64,000 nucleotides of DNA from assembly GCA_003693705.1 (NCBI GenBank), contig RBZT01000435.1, forward strand, positions 265,816-329,815, read 5' to 3'. The position numbers and the translations under genes are program-made. Positions 53,809 through 63,921 of the stretch are shown one piece after another. The stretch is from Polymyxa betae (Eukaryota > Endomyxa > Phytomyxea > Plasmodiophorida > Plasmodiophoridae). Each line of letters opens with the position of its first letter. The stretch's first letter is position 1. The notes under the pieces are model-generated. The model did no database searches. It saw only the letters and a list, made by a program, of their open reading frames with translations, and was not told the DNA's origin.

Positions 53809-55041
53809 TTATAAATCAAGATCATCCTTTGCAAAAGACTCGGCATCATAAACTGTGGCACGAATCCGACGACCTCCAAACAACCTTCCATTCAGAGCGT
53901 CTAGCGCTTTCTTTGAACTTATATCGTCATCAAACTTGATAAAAATTCTCACATCATCAGCACGTTCATAGATTCGACATTGCAGAACGTTGCCGAACTT
54001 CCTACACTCTTCAGCAGTCTCCCGATCCAAATCTGGATCAACCTCGCCTCTCCCGACCATGTTTTCAAGCAAAATAACACAGCCGAGTTCGATCTTTTGC
54101 TTTTTCTTTTTCGCACTAGGTTCTGCGATTTTCAAGTGCCCGCTGCTATCCTTTTTGGCCACAAGCGCTTGTTTGATTCCCTGGCCTTGCGCACCGAGAC
54201 CTTGACCAGTTTGCCATCCCATCTTCGCCCTATAAATCGCCTGAGAGTCCAAGACACAAATACTGCAAAGCAACATACATCAATCGCTCTGCAACGCTTT
54301 GCTTAGCAACAGGTTGGGTAGTTGAAACAGATACAGGGGGATTGTATGGTTCTGGCGAAGGCGATCTTGGTGCCGGAGGGGGTGATGGGGCTTGTTCTGG
54401 GGTTGGTGCCACACCACTCATACGCATTCGTCTCATATAGGCATCCTCTCCTGACATCTTCAAATCAAGAGGCTCGACAGATTGCTTCTCTTGTTTCGCT
54501 TCTTGAGCTTTCAGAAACTCCTGCAGTTCGCGCTCACGTTGCAATCGATCCCGCTCAGCGCGCCTTTCGCGACACAGCTGTAGATATTCGTTAGGAACGG
54601 CCGGGTCGTATTCCTCGTGGGGTTTCTCTTCCTGATCTTCTTCTTTATCGTGAGTTATTTCGATGGAAGGTCGAGCTCGAGGTAGGCTATGATGCACCAT
54701 ATTGACGATGGAGGCGGCAGGCTTGACGGCCTTCATCATCAGCGGCTTCTTCCTTGGAGCTTCAGACACCGGCCGTGGCTTCTGTCTTACAATGTTGATC
54801 TGTGGTATCAGAAGCGGTGGAGCCGCCGAACATCCTGCTATTGATTGCGTCAAATCCCATTAGCGAAGCCGTCATAAAAACACGATGCTGCGAGCGGACC
54901 AGTTGCTTTATCGTATGCCGGCGCGGGACCAGTTGCTTTATCGTATGCCGGCGCGGCTGCTGTTGGTGTCGTAGCCGGGACCTCTAGCGAAGGTTTAACA
55001 GGCTCATCGGACGCAGGCGGTAGGTCTGAGTACAGCGACAT
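53809..55041 (-). CDS. RBM17: SPF45/RBM17 splicing factor
   Basis: MSLYSDLP at ATG 55041 is the typical SPF45 start. An unstructured middle follows with EYDPAVPNEYLQLCRERRAE (EYDP..PN is a family hallmark) and Pro-rich sequence. The G-patch reads IYRAKMGWQTGQGLGAQGQG after a short intron (54232-54270). The C-terminal UHM-type RRM has VILLENMVGRGEVDPDLDRE, CRKFGNVLQCRIYE and GRLFGGRRIRATVYD, including the RxF-like tip that binds UHM-ligand motifs of SF1, U2AF65 and SF3B1. SPF45 acts in 3' splice-site choice and in splicing of short introns, relevant in a genome with introns this small. A first intron with donor GTCCGC ends near 54838. A 10-residue tandem duplication lies in exon 1. Confidence 0.9.
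54897..54956. repeat. 30-bp tandem duplication inside SPF45 exon 1
   Basis: GACCAGTTGCTTTATCGTAT plus GCCGGCGCGG occurs twice in a row with no mismatch. In the gene it encodes PAYDKATGPA twice. The duplicated unit carries the sequence used as splice donor (AACTG/GTCC), so a decoy donor lies 30 bases upstream of the presumed one. Confidence 0.9.
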
Positions 55042-55735
55042 TTTCGCCAAATATAACAGCTTATGTAAAAATGAGACAAAAACGAATGAAAAAAACCACT
55101 AGAAAAATAGAGCGCAGTTTTTAGAATTTACGGCTTGCCTTTACGTTACATTCCAGAAGCTGCGCCAGTTTTCACAGAATCAAAAAATCACGAATCAGAG
55201 GCTTTGCTGCTTTCTCCAGGTCAATTCATATTACATTCTGGTTCCGCGACAGTGAACAGTATGTACGTATAAGAATATGCATTTCTGCCAGTACATGTTG
55301 AGATTCGTAGCTGAGTGTCATTGAATGATGTCTGTCAATCATGCTGCGCTTCCGCCAGTTTGGTACCTGAAAGATATTCCGACATCCCGTTGAATAAAAT
55401 TGACGCATGTTCCAATTTATTATTCTTAGAGACGAGTCGGGCATTCCTTGCTCGCTGCAAGTTTCTTCAGGACGGCTTGACTCCACGTTGAGCTTAGAAT
55501 CGAATTAAGTACGAACAGATCTCCAAAGTACCAACCTCGACAGAAGCATTGACTCCAGTCGAATCCCGCGTTAGCAATCTTAAAATACGGCAATCATTCG
55601 AGGACTTTGCAATATTGTATTCTTCGTAACCATAAAAACGCTGTCAATGATAACATCAGGGAAGCGCCTAATACGCCATCAACATTGTCGATGTGTGTCG
55701 GTCAAGAGACGACTGATAATGAACATTGAAGCTGT
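55042..55735. other. Intergenic, no gene seen
   Basis: Upstream of SPF45 and downstream of DDX47. A minus-strand open frame (55226-55486) has no recognisable features. Nothing else supported. Confidence 0.4.
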
Positions 55736-57960
55736 TTATTTCTTCCTGATCCTCTTGATAGGTTTTGCGCCCTTTCCGGGAGGTCCTTTGCGCTTGTCGC
55801 CAAAGCGCTGCTTGCCCTTGAACTCCTCCATCTCTCGAAGATCCTGAAGCAATCATCAGGCGTTTCCAGAAACAAAAGGCAACCGATTTTTGTTAACAGT
55901 TTGCCGAACAATTCCAAAGCTCAACAAAATACAAAAGTCTCACCATCTGGGCGACTCTCTGCGCTTCGGTAACCCGTTCGTACAGGACCATGACCTCCTC
56001 CTGCTCGGCCTCGAACTCCTTCATTTGGGATCCGATCACTAAACAGAATCATCAACAGGAAATCAGCTCAGACGAATCCAATCCCGACATTGTTCGATGC
56101 GTTGGAACAGCTCGACGTCGTACTGGGACACCAGCGTGATCGACGTTCCAGAGCGACCGGCACGGGCAGTACGACCGACTCGATGGATGTAGTCCTTGGA
56201 GTGCGTCGGGATATCGTAATTCACTACACAGTCGACGCTGGGAATATCCAGACCTCTGTAATCATATTTATCAGCATATCACCTCATGAAAGAAATCATC
56301 ACCACGATGCAAGTACGAGAAAATCAGCAACAAAAGGAAAACACAGAATCGAAGAAAGAAACAAAAGCAGCGAAAAAGAAAGTTGAAAGCAGAAAGAGTC
56401 AAAACAAAACAAAATGTAAAGCAGCAAGTGAAAAGTTTGAAAAAGGATGTCACTTAGAAGGAAAGCCATTGACAGTAAAATAAAAAAGAAAGTCAAAAAG
56501 TCAAGAAATGGAGACTAAAAATAGAGAAGTAAAGAAATGATTTTCAAGAGAATTGAAAAAAAGAGAACAACGCAATTTCTAAAATGAAGTTCAAAAAGGA
56601 GACCTGGAAGCGACATCGGTAGCGACGAGAATCTTCCTTTCTCCGGACTTGAACTTATTTAGAGCGCCGAGTCGTTTTGGCTGGGTCATCTGCCCATGGA
56701 GCGGTACGGCCGGGAACCCCAGCGCCCGCAGAAGGAACGCGATCCGGGCCGTGGTCCGCACCGTATCCGTGAAGATGATCACGCTACCGCCCGTGAACTC
56801 ATTCAACGCATGAACCAGGTAACAGTCTTTATGTTTCGCCGGCACGAATTTGTACTGGACCAGGGCATGTCAGTCAGCGCGACGGGACGGAGGCGGCGGC
56901 CGAGTACCTGCTGGACCAGACCGGACGCGGTCTGGTATTTGTCGGAGACGGAGACCTTGACGGGGTTGCTGAGCGAGGCGCGCTGCAGCTTCGCGACCCG
57001 CGACGTCATCGTTGCCGAGAACAGCATCGTGGTGCGTTCCTTGGGCAGTACGCCCAGCAGCGTTTCGATCTCGGACTCGAAATCCATCGTCAAAAGGCGA
57101 TCGGCTTCGTCTAGAACCAGAAACTAGACACGATGGTCAATTGGGGCTTTCCATCAACTTTTTTCACTGAACAAAATTCAAATTTCGAAGAGAATCTTTA
57201 AACTTTTCAAATGAAAGTATGGTTTAAAGAGAATTTTTAAACTCTTTAAATGAGATTATTTCGAAATTGCGTTCGAATGATAACATCAAATCCATGCAAA
57301 AATGAGGAAATTACTTCTCAACAAAAAAATCGCAAAAATTATTCGAATTTTGTCGAAGAAAGTATTTAAGCTTTCAAAAAATCAATTCGATTACGCGCAG
57401 CTTGGATAAATTGAATCCTTTCGTGTTCTGCAGGTGATCAACGAGTCGGCCGGGAGTCGCCACGACAATATGCGGGTTCCTGTAACATTACAGCCGCATC
57501 GTCAGCGACAGTTACCAGAATTCGTTCCAAATCCCCACGGGTCGTACCGGGACAGCGCAATCGACTGCTGCATCATATCGATACCACCGACCAGGCAGGC
57601 GACCTTAACGCCGAACGATGCTCCGAGCGCCTCGAACTGCTCCTGGATCTGGTAGGCCAGCTCACGGGTCGGGGCCAGTACGAGCCCGAAGAAGCGCTGC
57701 GGCGTCTCGAGCAGCGCCTGGAGAATGGGGATGGCGAAGGCGGCCGTTTTCCCGGACCCGGTCTCGGCCAGACCGATGACATCGCGGCCGCCGATCGCGT
57801 GCGGAATCGCCTCGGCCTGGATCCGGGTCGGCCGATGGAAGCCGAGCGCCTCGCAGGCCTCGACCAGCTGCGGACAGACGCCCAGGCCGGCGAAAGTAGC
57901 GGCTGGCTCGGCGACGACGTCCTGATCGCTGTCGCTATGATCGCTCTCTATCATCGCCAT
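55736..57960 (-). CDS. DDX47: DEAD-box RNA helicase DDX47/Rrp3
   Basis: The exons carry every helicase motif: Q motif region [19 protein letters not shown], motif [15 protein letters not shown], Ia [13 protein letters not shown], Ib [81 protein letters not shown] and [21 protein letters not shown]. The end [32 protein letters not shown] and a Lys-rich tail (KPIKRIRKK) is characteristic of DDX47, which acts in 18S rRNA processing. Six introns were placed, with donors GTACGA, GTAATC, GTACTC, GTCTCC, GTCGGG and GTGAGA. Two are about 270 and 340 nt; the latter (56262-56605) is extremely purine-rich on the plus strand. Confidence 0.93.
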
Positions 57961-58020
57961 CTGTATGGAAATGTCAAAGCGAGATGGAAGAAGGGACCTG
58001 GACGCAGTCCGTCACGCATT

Positions 58021-58167
58021 GTTTACGAAAGTTGCGTACGCAGTTTTGTTGTTGGATCACTTTCACGAACTCATGCGGCGCAGTTTTGTGGTTGGATGAA
58101 TTTTCACGAACTTACGCGGCGCAGTTTTGTCGCTGGATCAATTTTCACGAACTCTCGCGACGCACTT
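58021..58167. repeat. 41-bp tandem repeat, about 3.5 copies
   Basis: TTCACGAACT recurs at 58062, 58103 and 58144 (period 41), each followed by CGCGGCGCAGTTTTG-like sequence and a GTTGGATCA-like block; a degenerate copy begins at 58022. It lies immediately upstream of DDX47, in the interval shared with the plus-strand unit at 58212. Confidence 0.8.
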
Positions 58168-58211
58168 TTTGTTTGTTTCACTCGGTGTTGACTGTCCGGT
58201 TCGTCCTCTGG

Positions 58212-59107
58212 CAATGGAAATGATTGATGATTTGCATGCTGTGGACAGCGCCTTTGAATTGTTCAATAAACGACATTAATGCAGCGCTCGATACAATCGG
58301 TCGTACTGGAGCGCGTCTTGGAGCTGGCCCATGGCGACGATCTGCGGCATTGGCGGACAACCAACACCCCTCGCCAGCTGTCGTACGTCCCGATCTCGGG
58401 GCTTCTCTATTCCAAGACGAGTTTTTCGCGTATCACATTGCACGTATCCGCATCTCTCCGAGGTCGTACTGGACCGGGTCTGCTGCTGCTGCCCCGGAAT
58501 TTCCCGAATCGATACTGCGAATCGGAATCCGATTTGGATTTATTCAGCGATAGTGGATATCGTCGATGGAAGGCGCGATCGTCGTACTGCTCCTTTCGCC
58601 CTCTTGCAGCGTCGATAACGTTTCGATCTCATTCTGGCGTGATTGCGCGCCCCGCAAGTCCGTAACGAAGTGTCGTTTCGATTCATTGCTGGTGGGCTGG
58701 CGCTGAGCAACCGCCGATTCGATCTTTTCGTCTCATCCGCAATCCTGGTCCAGCACGCCAACCTCGATTTGCTGTTATCGCGTGCAATGATCACACGACA
58801 GGAAGCGGGCGTTGACAACCCATGCGAGCCAAGTCGCGCAAGAATCGCGACGACAACAGCCACGAAGCGTCTTTTTACCATGAACAAACCAACAGGCGCG
58901 TGGCGGTCGTTTTCGACGGTGTGCTCGGAAGCTGATGGAGCGGTATTCAGCTTCCTCGAGGAACATAAGATCGACATCGCGGCATCGGGTGCGTCTATGT
59001 CCTCCACTGATGGCGTTACTTCCCTTACTGCCATTGCCCAGAGCAACACTCCTGCCGGTAGTGGTCGTACTGGCAATGCGTGGCTGTTTGAATGTATCGA
59101 TTCGTGA
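58212..59107 (+). CDS. GC-rich plus-strand transcription unit, exon structure unresolved
   Basis: Several segments look coding but lie in different frames. MEMIDDLHA (58212) may join over a 46-nt GTGGAC intron to RSIQSVVLERVLELAHGDDL and LSYVPISGLLYSKTSFSRIT. Farther on, NEVSFRFIAGGLALSNRRFD LF and ILVQHANLDLLLSRAM (58670-58790), then TKRLFTMNKPTGAWRSFSTV and AVFSFLEEHKIDIAA (58860-58980), ending GNAWLFECIDS at 59107. Multiple GTCGTACTGG or GTACTGG sites could be donors, as this motif occurs at splice donors elsewhere in the window. I do not recognise the protein. Confidence 0.4.
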
Positions 59108-59182
59108 GCGACTTCGTCTCGCTCACGATAAACAAATGTTCATTGTATCTAGAAACAGTGATTTGTTATTCAGATCTACAAA

Positions 59183-59588
59183 CTGATAGATAGTCTGATG
59201 ACAGCGGGCGTCGCGGAATGGGGCCATGGGGTGACCCCAACTGATAGATAGTCTGTTGACAGCGGGCACCGCGGAATGGGGCCATGGGGTGACCCCAACT
59301 GATAGATAGTCTGTTGACAGCGGGCGTCGCGGAATGGGGCCATGGGGTGACCCCAACTGATAGATAGTCTGTTGACAGCGGGCGCCGCGGAATGGGGCCA
59401 TGGGGTGACCCCAACTGATAGATAGTCTGTTGACAGCAGGCGTCGCGGAATGGGGCCATGGGGTGACCCCAACTGATAGATAGTCTGTTGACAGCGGGCA
59501 CCGCGGAATGGGGCCATGGGGTGACCCCAACTGATAGATAGTCTGTTGACAGCGGGCGTCGCGGAATGGGGCCATGGGGTGACCCCAT
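59183..59588. repeat. 58-bp minisatellite, seven copies
   Basis: Seven head-to-tail copies of a 58-base unit start at 59183, 59241, 59299, 59357, 59415, 59473 and 59531. Copies differ almost only at a GGGCGTC/GGGCACC/GGGCGCC/AGGCGTC position. Each unit contains the palindrome GGGGTGACCCC (one central mismatch) and CCATGG. Because 58 is not a multiple of three, all minus-strand frames stay open and give a false repetitive peptide. A short CT-rich run (59604-59620) follows the array. Confidence 0.97.
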
Positions 59589-59651
59589 ATCGATCATCAC
59601 CCCTTTCGATCATCTCTCTCTCTCTATCAACCTCTTTGAACATTCAATAGT

Positions 59652-61540
59652 TTATTCGGTGTGTCGGGTCACTTTCGATCGGAGCTCCGCGGCGGAAGCC
59701 GAGAACAGCATCGACCCATACCGAGGAGGATGATGCAGCAGGCGCCGCTTCTGTTTCTCCACCGATCGCTGATGGCGTAGGAAGACCCAGATCGACAGCG
59801 ACGCGAACAGGCTGCCGATCAGCTCCGGCAGCGCCAGAATCGGGATGAAGAACAGGAACGGGCTGAGTAGCGCGAATCGACGCCCCAGGAACGACAGGAA
59901 CGTCGTCCCGAAACAGTGCTTGAGGGCTGAATCGCAAAACGCCAGGAAGCAGAACGTCAGATAGTTCTTGACGAAGAAACAGATCCCGCTGAGCGTCGAT
60001 AAGTCCAGGTCCAGTACGCCCGAGGAAACCATAAAAAACGTTCCACAAAACAGGTAAAAAAACATACTTTTGGTGCATTTGAAGAAAATAGAAATTTGGA
60101 AAATGTTAAATTTTAATTTGCAGAAAAATCAAAAAAATAATGAAACTGATTACCAGAGGAAGATCCAAAGGAGAATTCTGGCGGCGCTCTGATGATGATG
60201 CTCGCCGATCAGCATCTCGATGAAATGGCGCAGATCGTGGAAGCCGTTGCAGCCGTCCACGAAGATGGTCAAGACGCAGACCAGGGCGGTCGAGATCAGG
60301 GTCGTCACAAAGTACAGGTCGGAGACGTCGCTGAATCGCGGCAGCGTCCGGAGAGCGCGCAGCGCCAGTACCGACCTGGATCGGCGTCAACGACGATCGG
60401 GCAGACGGATACACGACGAACCTAACCGACGACGCCAGCGTAACGATCAGGGCGAAAAACAGCATACTGGATTTGTACTGAACGAAGTAGAAGCCTTCAA
60501 GAGAGATTTCAGGAAATGATCGAAGCAACAAAACCTGTTTGGGGAAACGATTGCGAAACGGCAAATAGAGGTAGAAAAAGGCGAATTCCGAAGAGCAGCA
60601 AGAAATCATTGTTGATCGAAAACTTTGAATAGCTCATCCAAAGAACAAGCAGAAAGCAAAAAGCGAATTGTGAAGAAAGCGAAAACGAAAATCGGTTCGC
60701 GGCGACCTCCGATCTCCAACGACAACACGAACAGGCTCAGGTACGCGTAGTCGCGTTTCGAATACTCCTCGTTCACGAGATGTTTCGCGATGATCGCCGT
60801 GAAGAACGGCTCTACGTATCACAGCAGTCGTCAGCGCGCGGATGGACCAGCACGACCGCATCGCACGACCCGACCTGTGACGCGGACCGCCTCGTAGAAG
60901 TAGAGCGTGCTGGGCGTGCGGGCGTTGATATCGAGCACGGCCAGATGGCAGAGCGTATGCGACATCGCCAGCGGGGCCAGTACGAGGAGATCGCCCCGAT
61001 CCACATCCAACGGAATCCACTTTTGTCGGAACAGACAGCCGGCCAATATTAGTGGCAGACAGATGACGCCCTGACGATCCCGTAAACATCATCGTCATAG
61101 AGACACCATTTCTTTGGTGAAAACGTCTTTCAGAGATAAAAAAACGCCTACGATGAAAACAACGAAAAACTTCATTCAAAAAACGGTTGATATCTAACAA
61201 ACAAAAAAAAAACAAAAAACTGAAGTGTGATAGGGTCATGCTGGACCTGGATGAAAGAGATGGCCCAGGGAATATCGAGGGATTCGAGGATCTTGAACCT
61301 GGACGAGTAATAATACCCGATCATGAGGAACCAGCCGAAGAACACGAATCGATTGGATTGCGGGCGGAAGCAGGTCCGATTCCGGGCCCGCGACTGTTCC
61401 AGGCTCTGAACCAGGGTCGACAGATGCGACGTCGTCTGCGCATCGTCGTCGTCGTCGGAGAAGGAGGAGGCGGCGCCGGCGTCGTCCGGCAGCAGCCGAT
61501 CGTGGCCATAGTCGTCGGCGGGATCCTCCCGGGTCTGCAT
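59652..61540 (-). CDS. Multi-pass transporter, triose-phosphate-translocator (SLC35/TPT)-like
   Basis: ATG 61540 opens an acidic cytosolic N-terminus (SSFSDDDDDAQTTSHLSTLV) followed by the first TM (NRFVFFGWFLMIGYYYSSRF). The second exon has VICLPLILAGCLFRQKW and LAPLAMSHTLCHLAVLDINA. Joined over a GTCGGG intron comes YFYEAVRVTEPFFTAIIAKH, which matches the TPT hallmark (VKATEP.F...L). Later exons read FFALIVTLASSVRFVVYPSA, SDLYFVTTLISTALVCVLTI and FLSFLGRRFALLSP, with a last helix LFASLSIWVFLRHQ and a basic tail. TPT-family members exchange phosphorylated sugars or nucleotide sugars across plastid, Golgi or ER membranes. Substrate unknown. Exon limits are approximate. Confidence 0.5.
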
Positions 61541-61625
61541 CGGAAGTCGTCGTCTCGCAAATTTTCGAAACCAGACTGCCGTCGTGCGTTGGGGTTAGGG
61601 TTTTAGGGTTTTTTTTTGTTTTTTT

Positions 61626-63362
61626 TTATGAATCTTCTTCCCGCTCCATATTAATCAGGCGCAGCGCCTGACGTCGCGGCAGCGCCATCCACCGCTCCAG
61701 CAGGATATTGTTATAGCGCGGCGTCTCGAACAGTTTCGAGTACGACCGGCAGGCAGTCGGGAAGATTCGCTGCAGGTTGCCGCGATGCCGATACTCGGTC
61801 TCGGTCTCTCGCAGAATCGCCACGTCCGCCGCCGACAGGTTCAGCATGTTGAGGCGCTGCGGAGAGCGCGCCGGCTCCGTCGCTGCGGCCGAAGTCGCGG
61901 CCGGCGTCCGCCCATCGACCATCGGGACGCCGACAATATGGAAGACGTCGCTCATGAGCCGCGTCTTGATCAGCTTGTCGAGCGGCGACGATGACGACAG
62001 CGACGGCAGGATGTTGACCTCCAACAGCCACGGGCGCAGATTCGCATCGAGGAGGACGTCGACGCCGAACAGCTCGAAGCAGTTCGTGCGGCCAACCTTC
62101 AGCCGGGCGCATCGTTTCGCGACGCTCGCCTCGGCCACGATGACCGTCTTGACGACCAGGTCGTGGATGCGTTCGAAAACCGGCGCCGGGTCGACGCCGT
62201 GGTCGCGGAACCAGCGCGTCAGCGCCTTTACGCTCCACTTGCTGCCGGTCGCGTTCTGCGCGGCGTCCGCCGGCCGCACGAACTCGCTCGACGTCTTGTT
62301 CACGCTGTAATTCGTGAGATGCATGCGGCGGTGGGCCAGCGTCGTCCGGCTCATCTGGAAACGCTCCGTGGCGAACCGTACGAGCCCGTCGTCGTTGAGA
62401 TAGATTCGCAGCGGATCCATGCAGGTGACGACGCAGTACAGGCGCAGGTCGAATTTGAACCCGTCGATGAGGAAAGGGGCGCGCACGTACCGCGACACGA
62501 CGCATTTAGTGCGGCGGCCGATTCGCCCCGGACGCCGAACCAGCTTGATGCCTTTGCCGCAGCTCGAGCTGTACGGCTTCTGGATCCAGACGGCGTTGGG
62601 CGTCAGCGCCGCCGCCCGCTCCAACCCCGCCCGCTCGGCCGGCAGCACGAACGACAGCGGCACGAAGCCGAACTCGGCGGTGCCGTGCTGGACCCGGGCG
62701 CGTTTCATGGTCAGCGCCAGGCGATCTTTGCGGCCGATGCACCAGGTCCCCGGGAAATGGTTCAGCTTCTGCCACGGGCGGATCAGCGACGCGTACGCGA
62801 ACCCGGGCAGGTGACGGCCCCAGTACAGGTTCGCCCACGCAGTACGCGTCGTCGCTGTGAGACCGGCGGCGCGCAACGCGTTCACGACGGCGTTGTACTG
62901 CCAGACGCTGCCGGAGATCTTGTAGCGCATCACGAGGCCGGGCGGCGCCGTCGTCGCTGCCCCGGATCGCTGGGCGGGTACGACCCGAGGGTACGGGACG
63001 TGCAGAAAGCCGTCGGTGGTGGTGCGCAGGGGTCGGGTCGGCGACGGCCGCGCGTTGCTGCTGTCGCTGTCGTCGTCGTCGTCGGCGTCGGAGCTCGGCG
63101 CTGACAGAGCGGCCTCGTCGTCGTCGTCGCCGACATCACTGGAGTCCGGTTCGTGCAGCGATTCGCTGTCGTCGTCCAGCGGTTCGGATTCGCCGTCGTC
63201 GGCATGGAGGCCGCCGAGGTCGACGAGCGCGAGCTTGTCAAGGTCGTTGGCGACCGATCGCGTCTGGATCGAGTTCCGAGATGGTAGCAGGATCTGGTTC
63301 GGCGTCTTCGATCGACGATGATGGCGGAGGACGGCGGCCGGCACCGCAGGAATTGCCTCCAT
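61626..63362 (-). CDS. Tubulin tyrosine ligase-like polyglutamylase, TTLL4-like
   Basis: Intronless 578-residue protein. After a disordered acidic N-terminus (Asp/Ser runs, residues 50-105) the TTL core begins MRYKISGSVWQYNAVVNALR, then LYWGRHLPGFAYASLI, LNHFPGTWCIGRKDRLA, WIQKPYSSSCGKGIKLV (ATP grasp), FKFDLRLYCVVTCMDPLRIY, MHLTNYSVNK and LLEVNILPSLSSSSPLD. The FELFGVDVLLDANLRPWLLE metal-binding strand is intact. It resembles TTLL4 (side-chain glutamate initiation on tubulin or other proteins). GC content and third-position G/C are much higher than in most neighbours, and it has no intron, unusual here. CEP41, which promotes ciliary TTLL action, is encoded 30 kb away. Confidence 0.9.
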   Translation of the reverse strand: MEAIPAVPAAVLRHHRRSKTPNQILLPSRNSIQTRSVANDLDKLALVDLGGLHADDGESEPLDDDSESLHEPDSSDVGDDDDEAALSAPSSDADDDDDSDSSNARPSPTRPLRTTTDGFLHVPYPRVVPAQRSGAATTAPPGLVMRYKISGSVWQYNAVVNALRAAGLTATTRTAWANLYWGRHLPGFAYASLIRPWQKLNHFPGTWCIGRKDRLALTMKRARVQHGTAEFGFVPLSFVLPAERAGLERAAALTPNAVWIQKPYSSSCGKGIKLVRRPGRIGRRTKCVVSRYVRAPFLIDGFKFDLRLYCVVTCMDPLRIYLNDDGLVRFATERFQMSRTTLAHRRMHLTNYSVNKTSSEFVRPADAAQNATGSKWSVKALTRWFRDHGVDPAPVFERIHDLVVKTVIVAEASVAKRCARLKVGRTNCFELFGVDVLLDANLRPWLLEVNILPSLSSSSPLDKLIKTRLMSDVFHIVGVPMVDGRTPAATSAAATEPARSPQRLNMLNLSAADVAILRETETEYRHRGNLQRIFPTACRSYSKLFETPRYNNILLERWMALPRRQALRLINMEREEDS

Positions 63363-63921
63363 TCACGACGTATGAAGGTACCTCCGAGCGGGATCGTCAG
63401 ATTCCAGTACGAATCTGCAACCCCCTCCAGGGCATGTTTTTTGAATTTATCGAGAGAATATCTCCTGGAAACGGTTTTTGGCGCGCCATCGTATTGGTCA
63501 AAAGTTCGCCTTACCGTACCTGGATATGGTCAATACAGCCAATGACCCTGGTCTGGAATGGTATCAGGAGGATCGCCGGGACCATTCGTGCGCTGAAAAC
63601 GCAGGTGTGCCGGCTCTAACATGATCACAGATCATTGTTTTTTAGCGAGAAATTGCTGTTCTGGAGACTGTTTAGTTAACTTAGAGCAAGTGCACCGCGC
63701 ACAATTATCATTATCATTATCAATAAAGTAATGATGAATTTAATGATCGACCCTGCTACGTCTGCGACCGGTCGCAGTTTTAACTGCGTGCGCGACCTCC
63801 TATATAGGCGGTCGCATACGTCTTAGATCTACGACCACAGTAATACTCGTATTCTTATAACTACATGTGTATTGAATAATTGAATATGATGGATGCCGCC
63901 ATTAAAATCCTAGGTCTCCCA
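63363..63921. other. Flank with palindromes; no sure gene
   Basis: Right of TTLL a plus-strand frame starts inside the TTLL 5' end (ATG 63318 or 63321), continues past a possible GTACCT intron to about 63619, and has no recognisable family. From 63650 the sequence becomes AT-rich. Two palindromes follow: CTGCGACCGGTCGCAG at 63762-63777 (perfect) and GCGACC-T-CCTATATAGG-C-GGTCGC at 63792-63815 (near perfect). Both contain GCGACC/GGTCGC and probably belong to the terminal region of the transposable element whose reading frame ends at 63922. Confidence 0.5.

Noticed and set aside
59123-59643. Three overlapping minus-strand frames of about 150 codons encoding repeats like TPWPHSATPAVNRLSISW
   Set aside because: They are the translation of the 58-bp minisatellite. 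Because 58 is 1 mod 3, each frame cycles through all phases and stays open; no real protein is indicated.
61593-61625. GGTTAGGGTTTTAGGG run resembling a telomere repeat
   Set aside because: Only one or two degenerate units followed by a T-run, in the short gap between two genes; not an array.
61711-63241. Several long frames antisense or out of frame to TTLL (up to 313 codons)
   Set aside because: High GC removes stop codons in all frames; only the TTL frame has conserved motifs.
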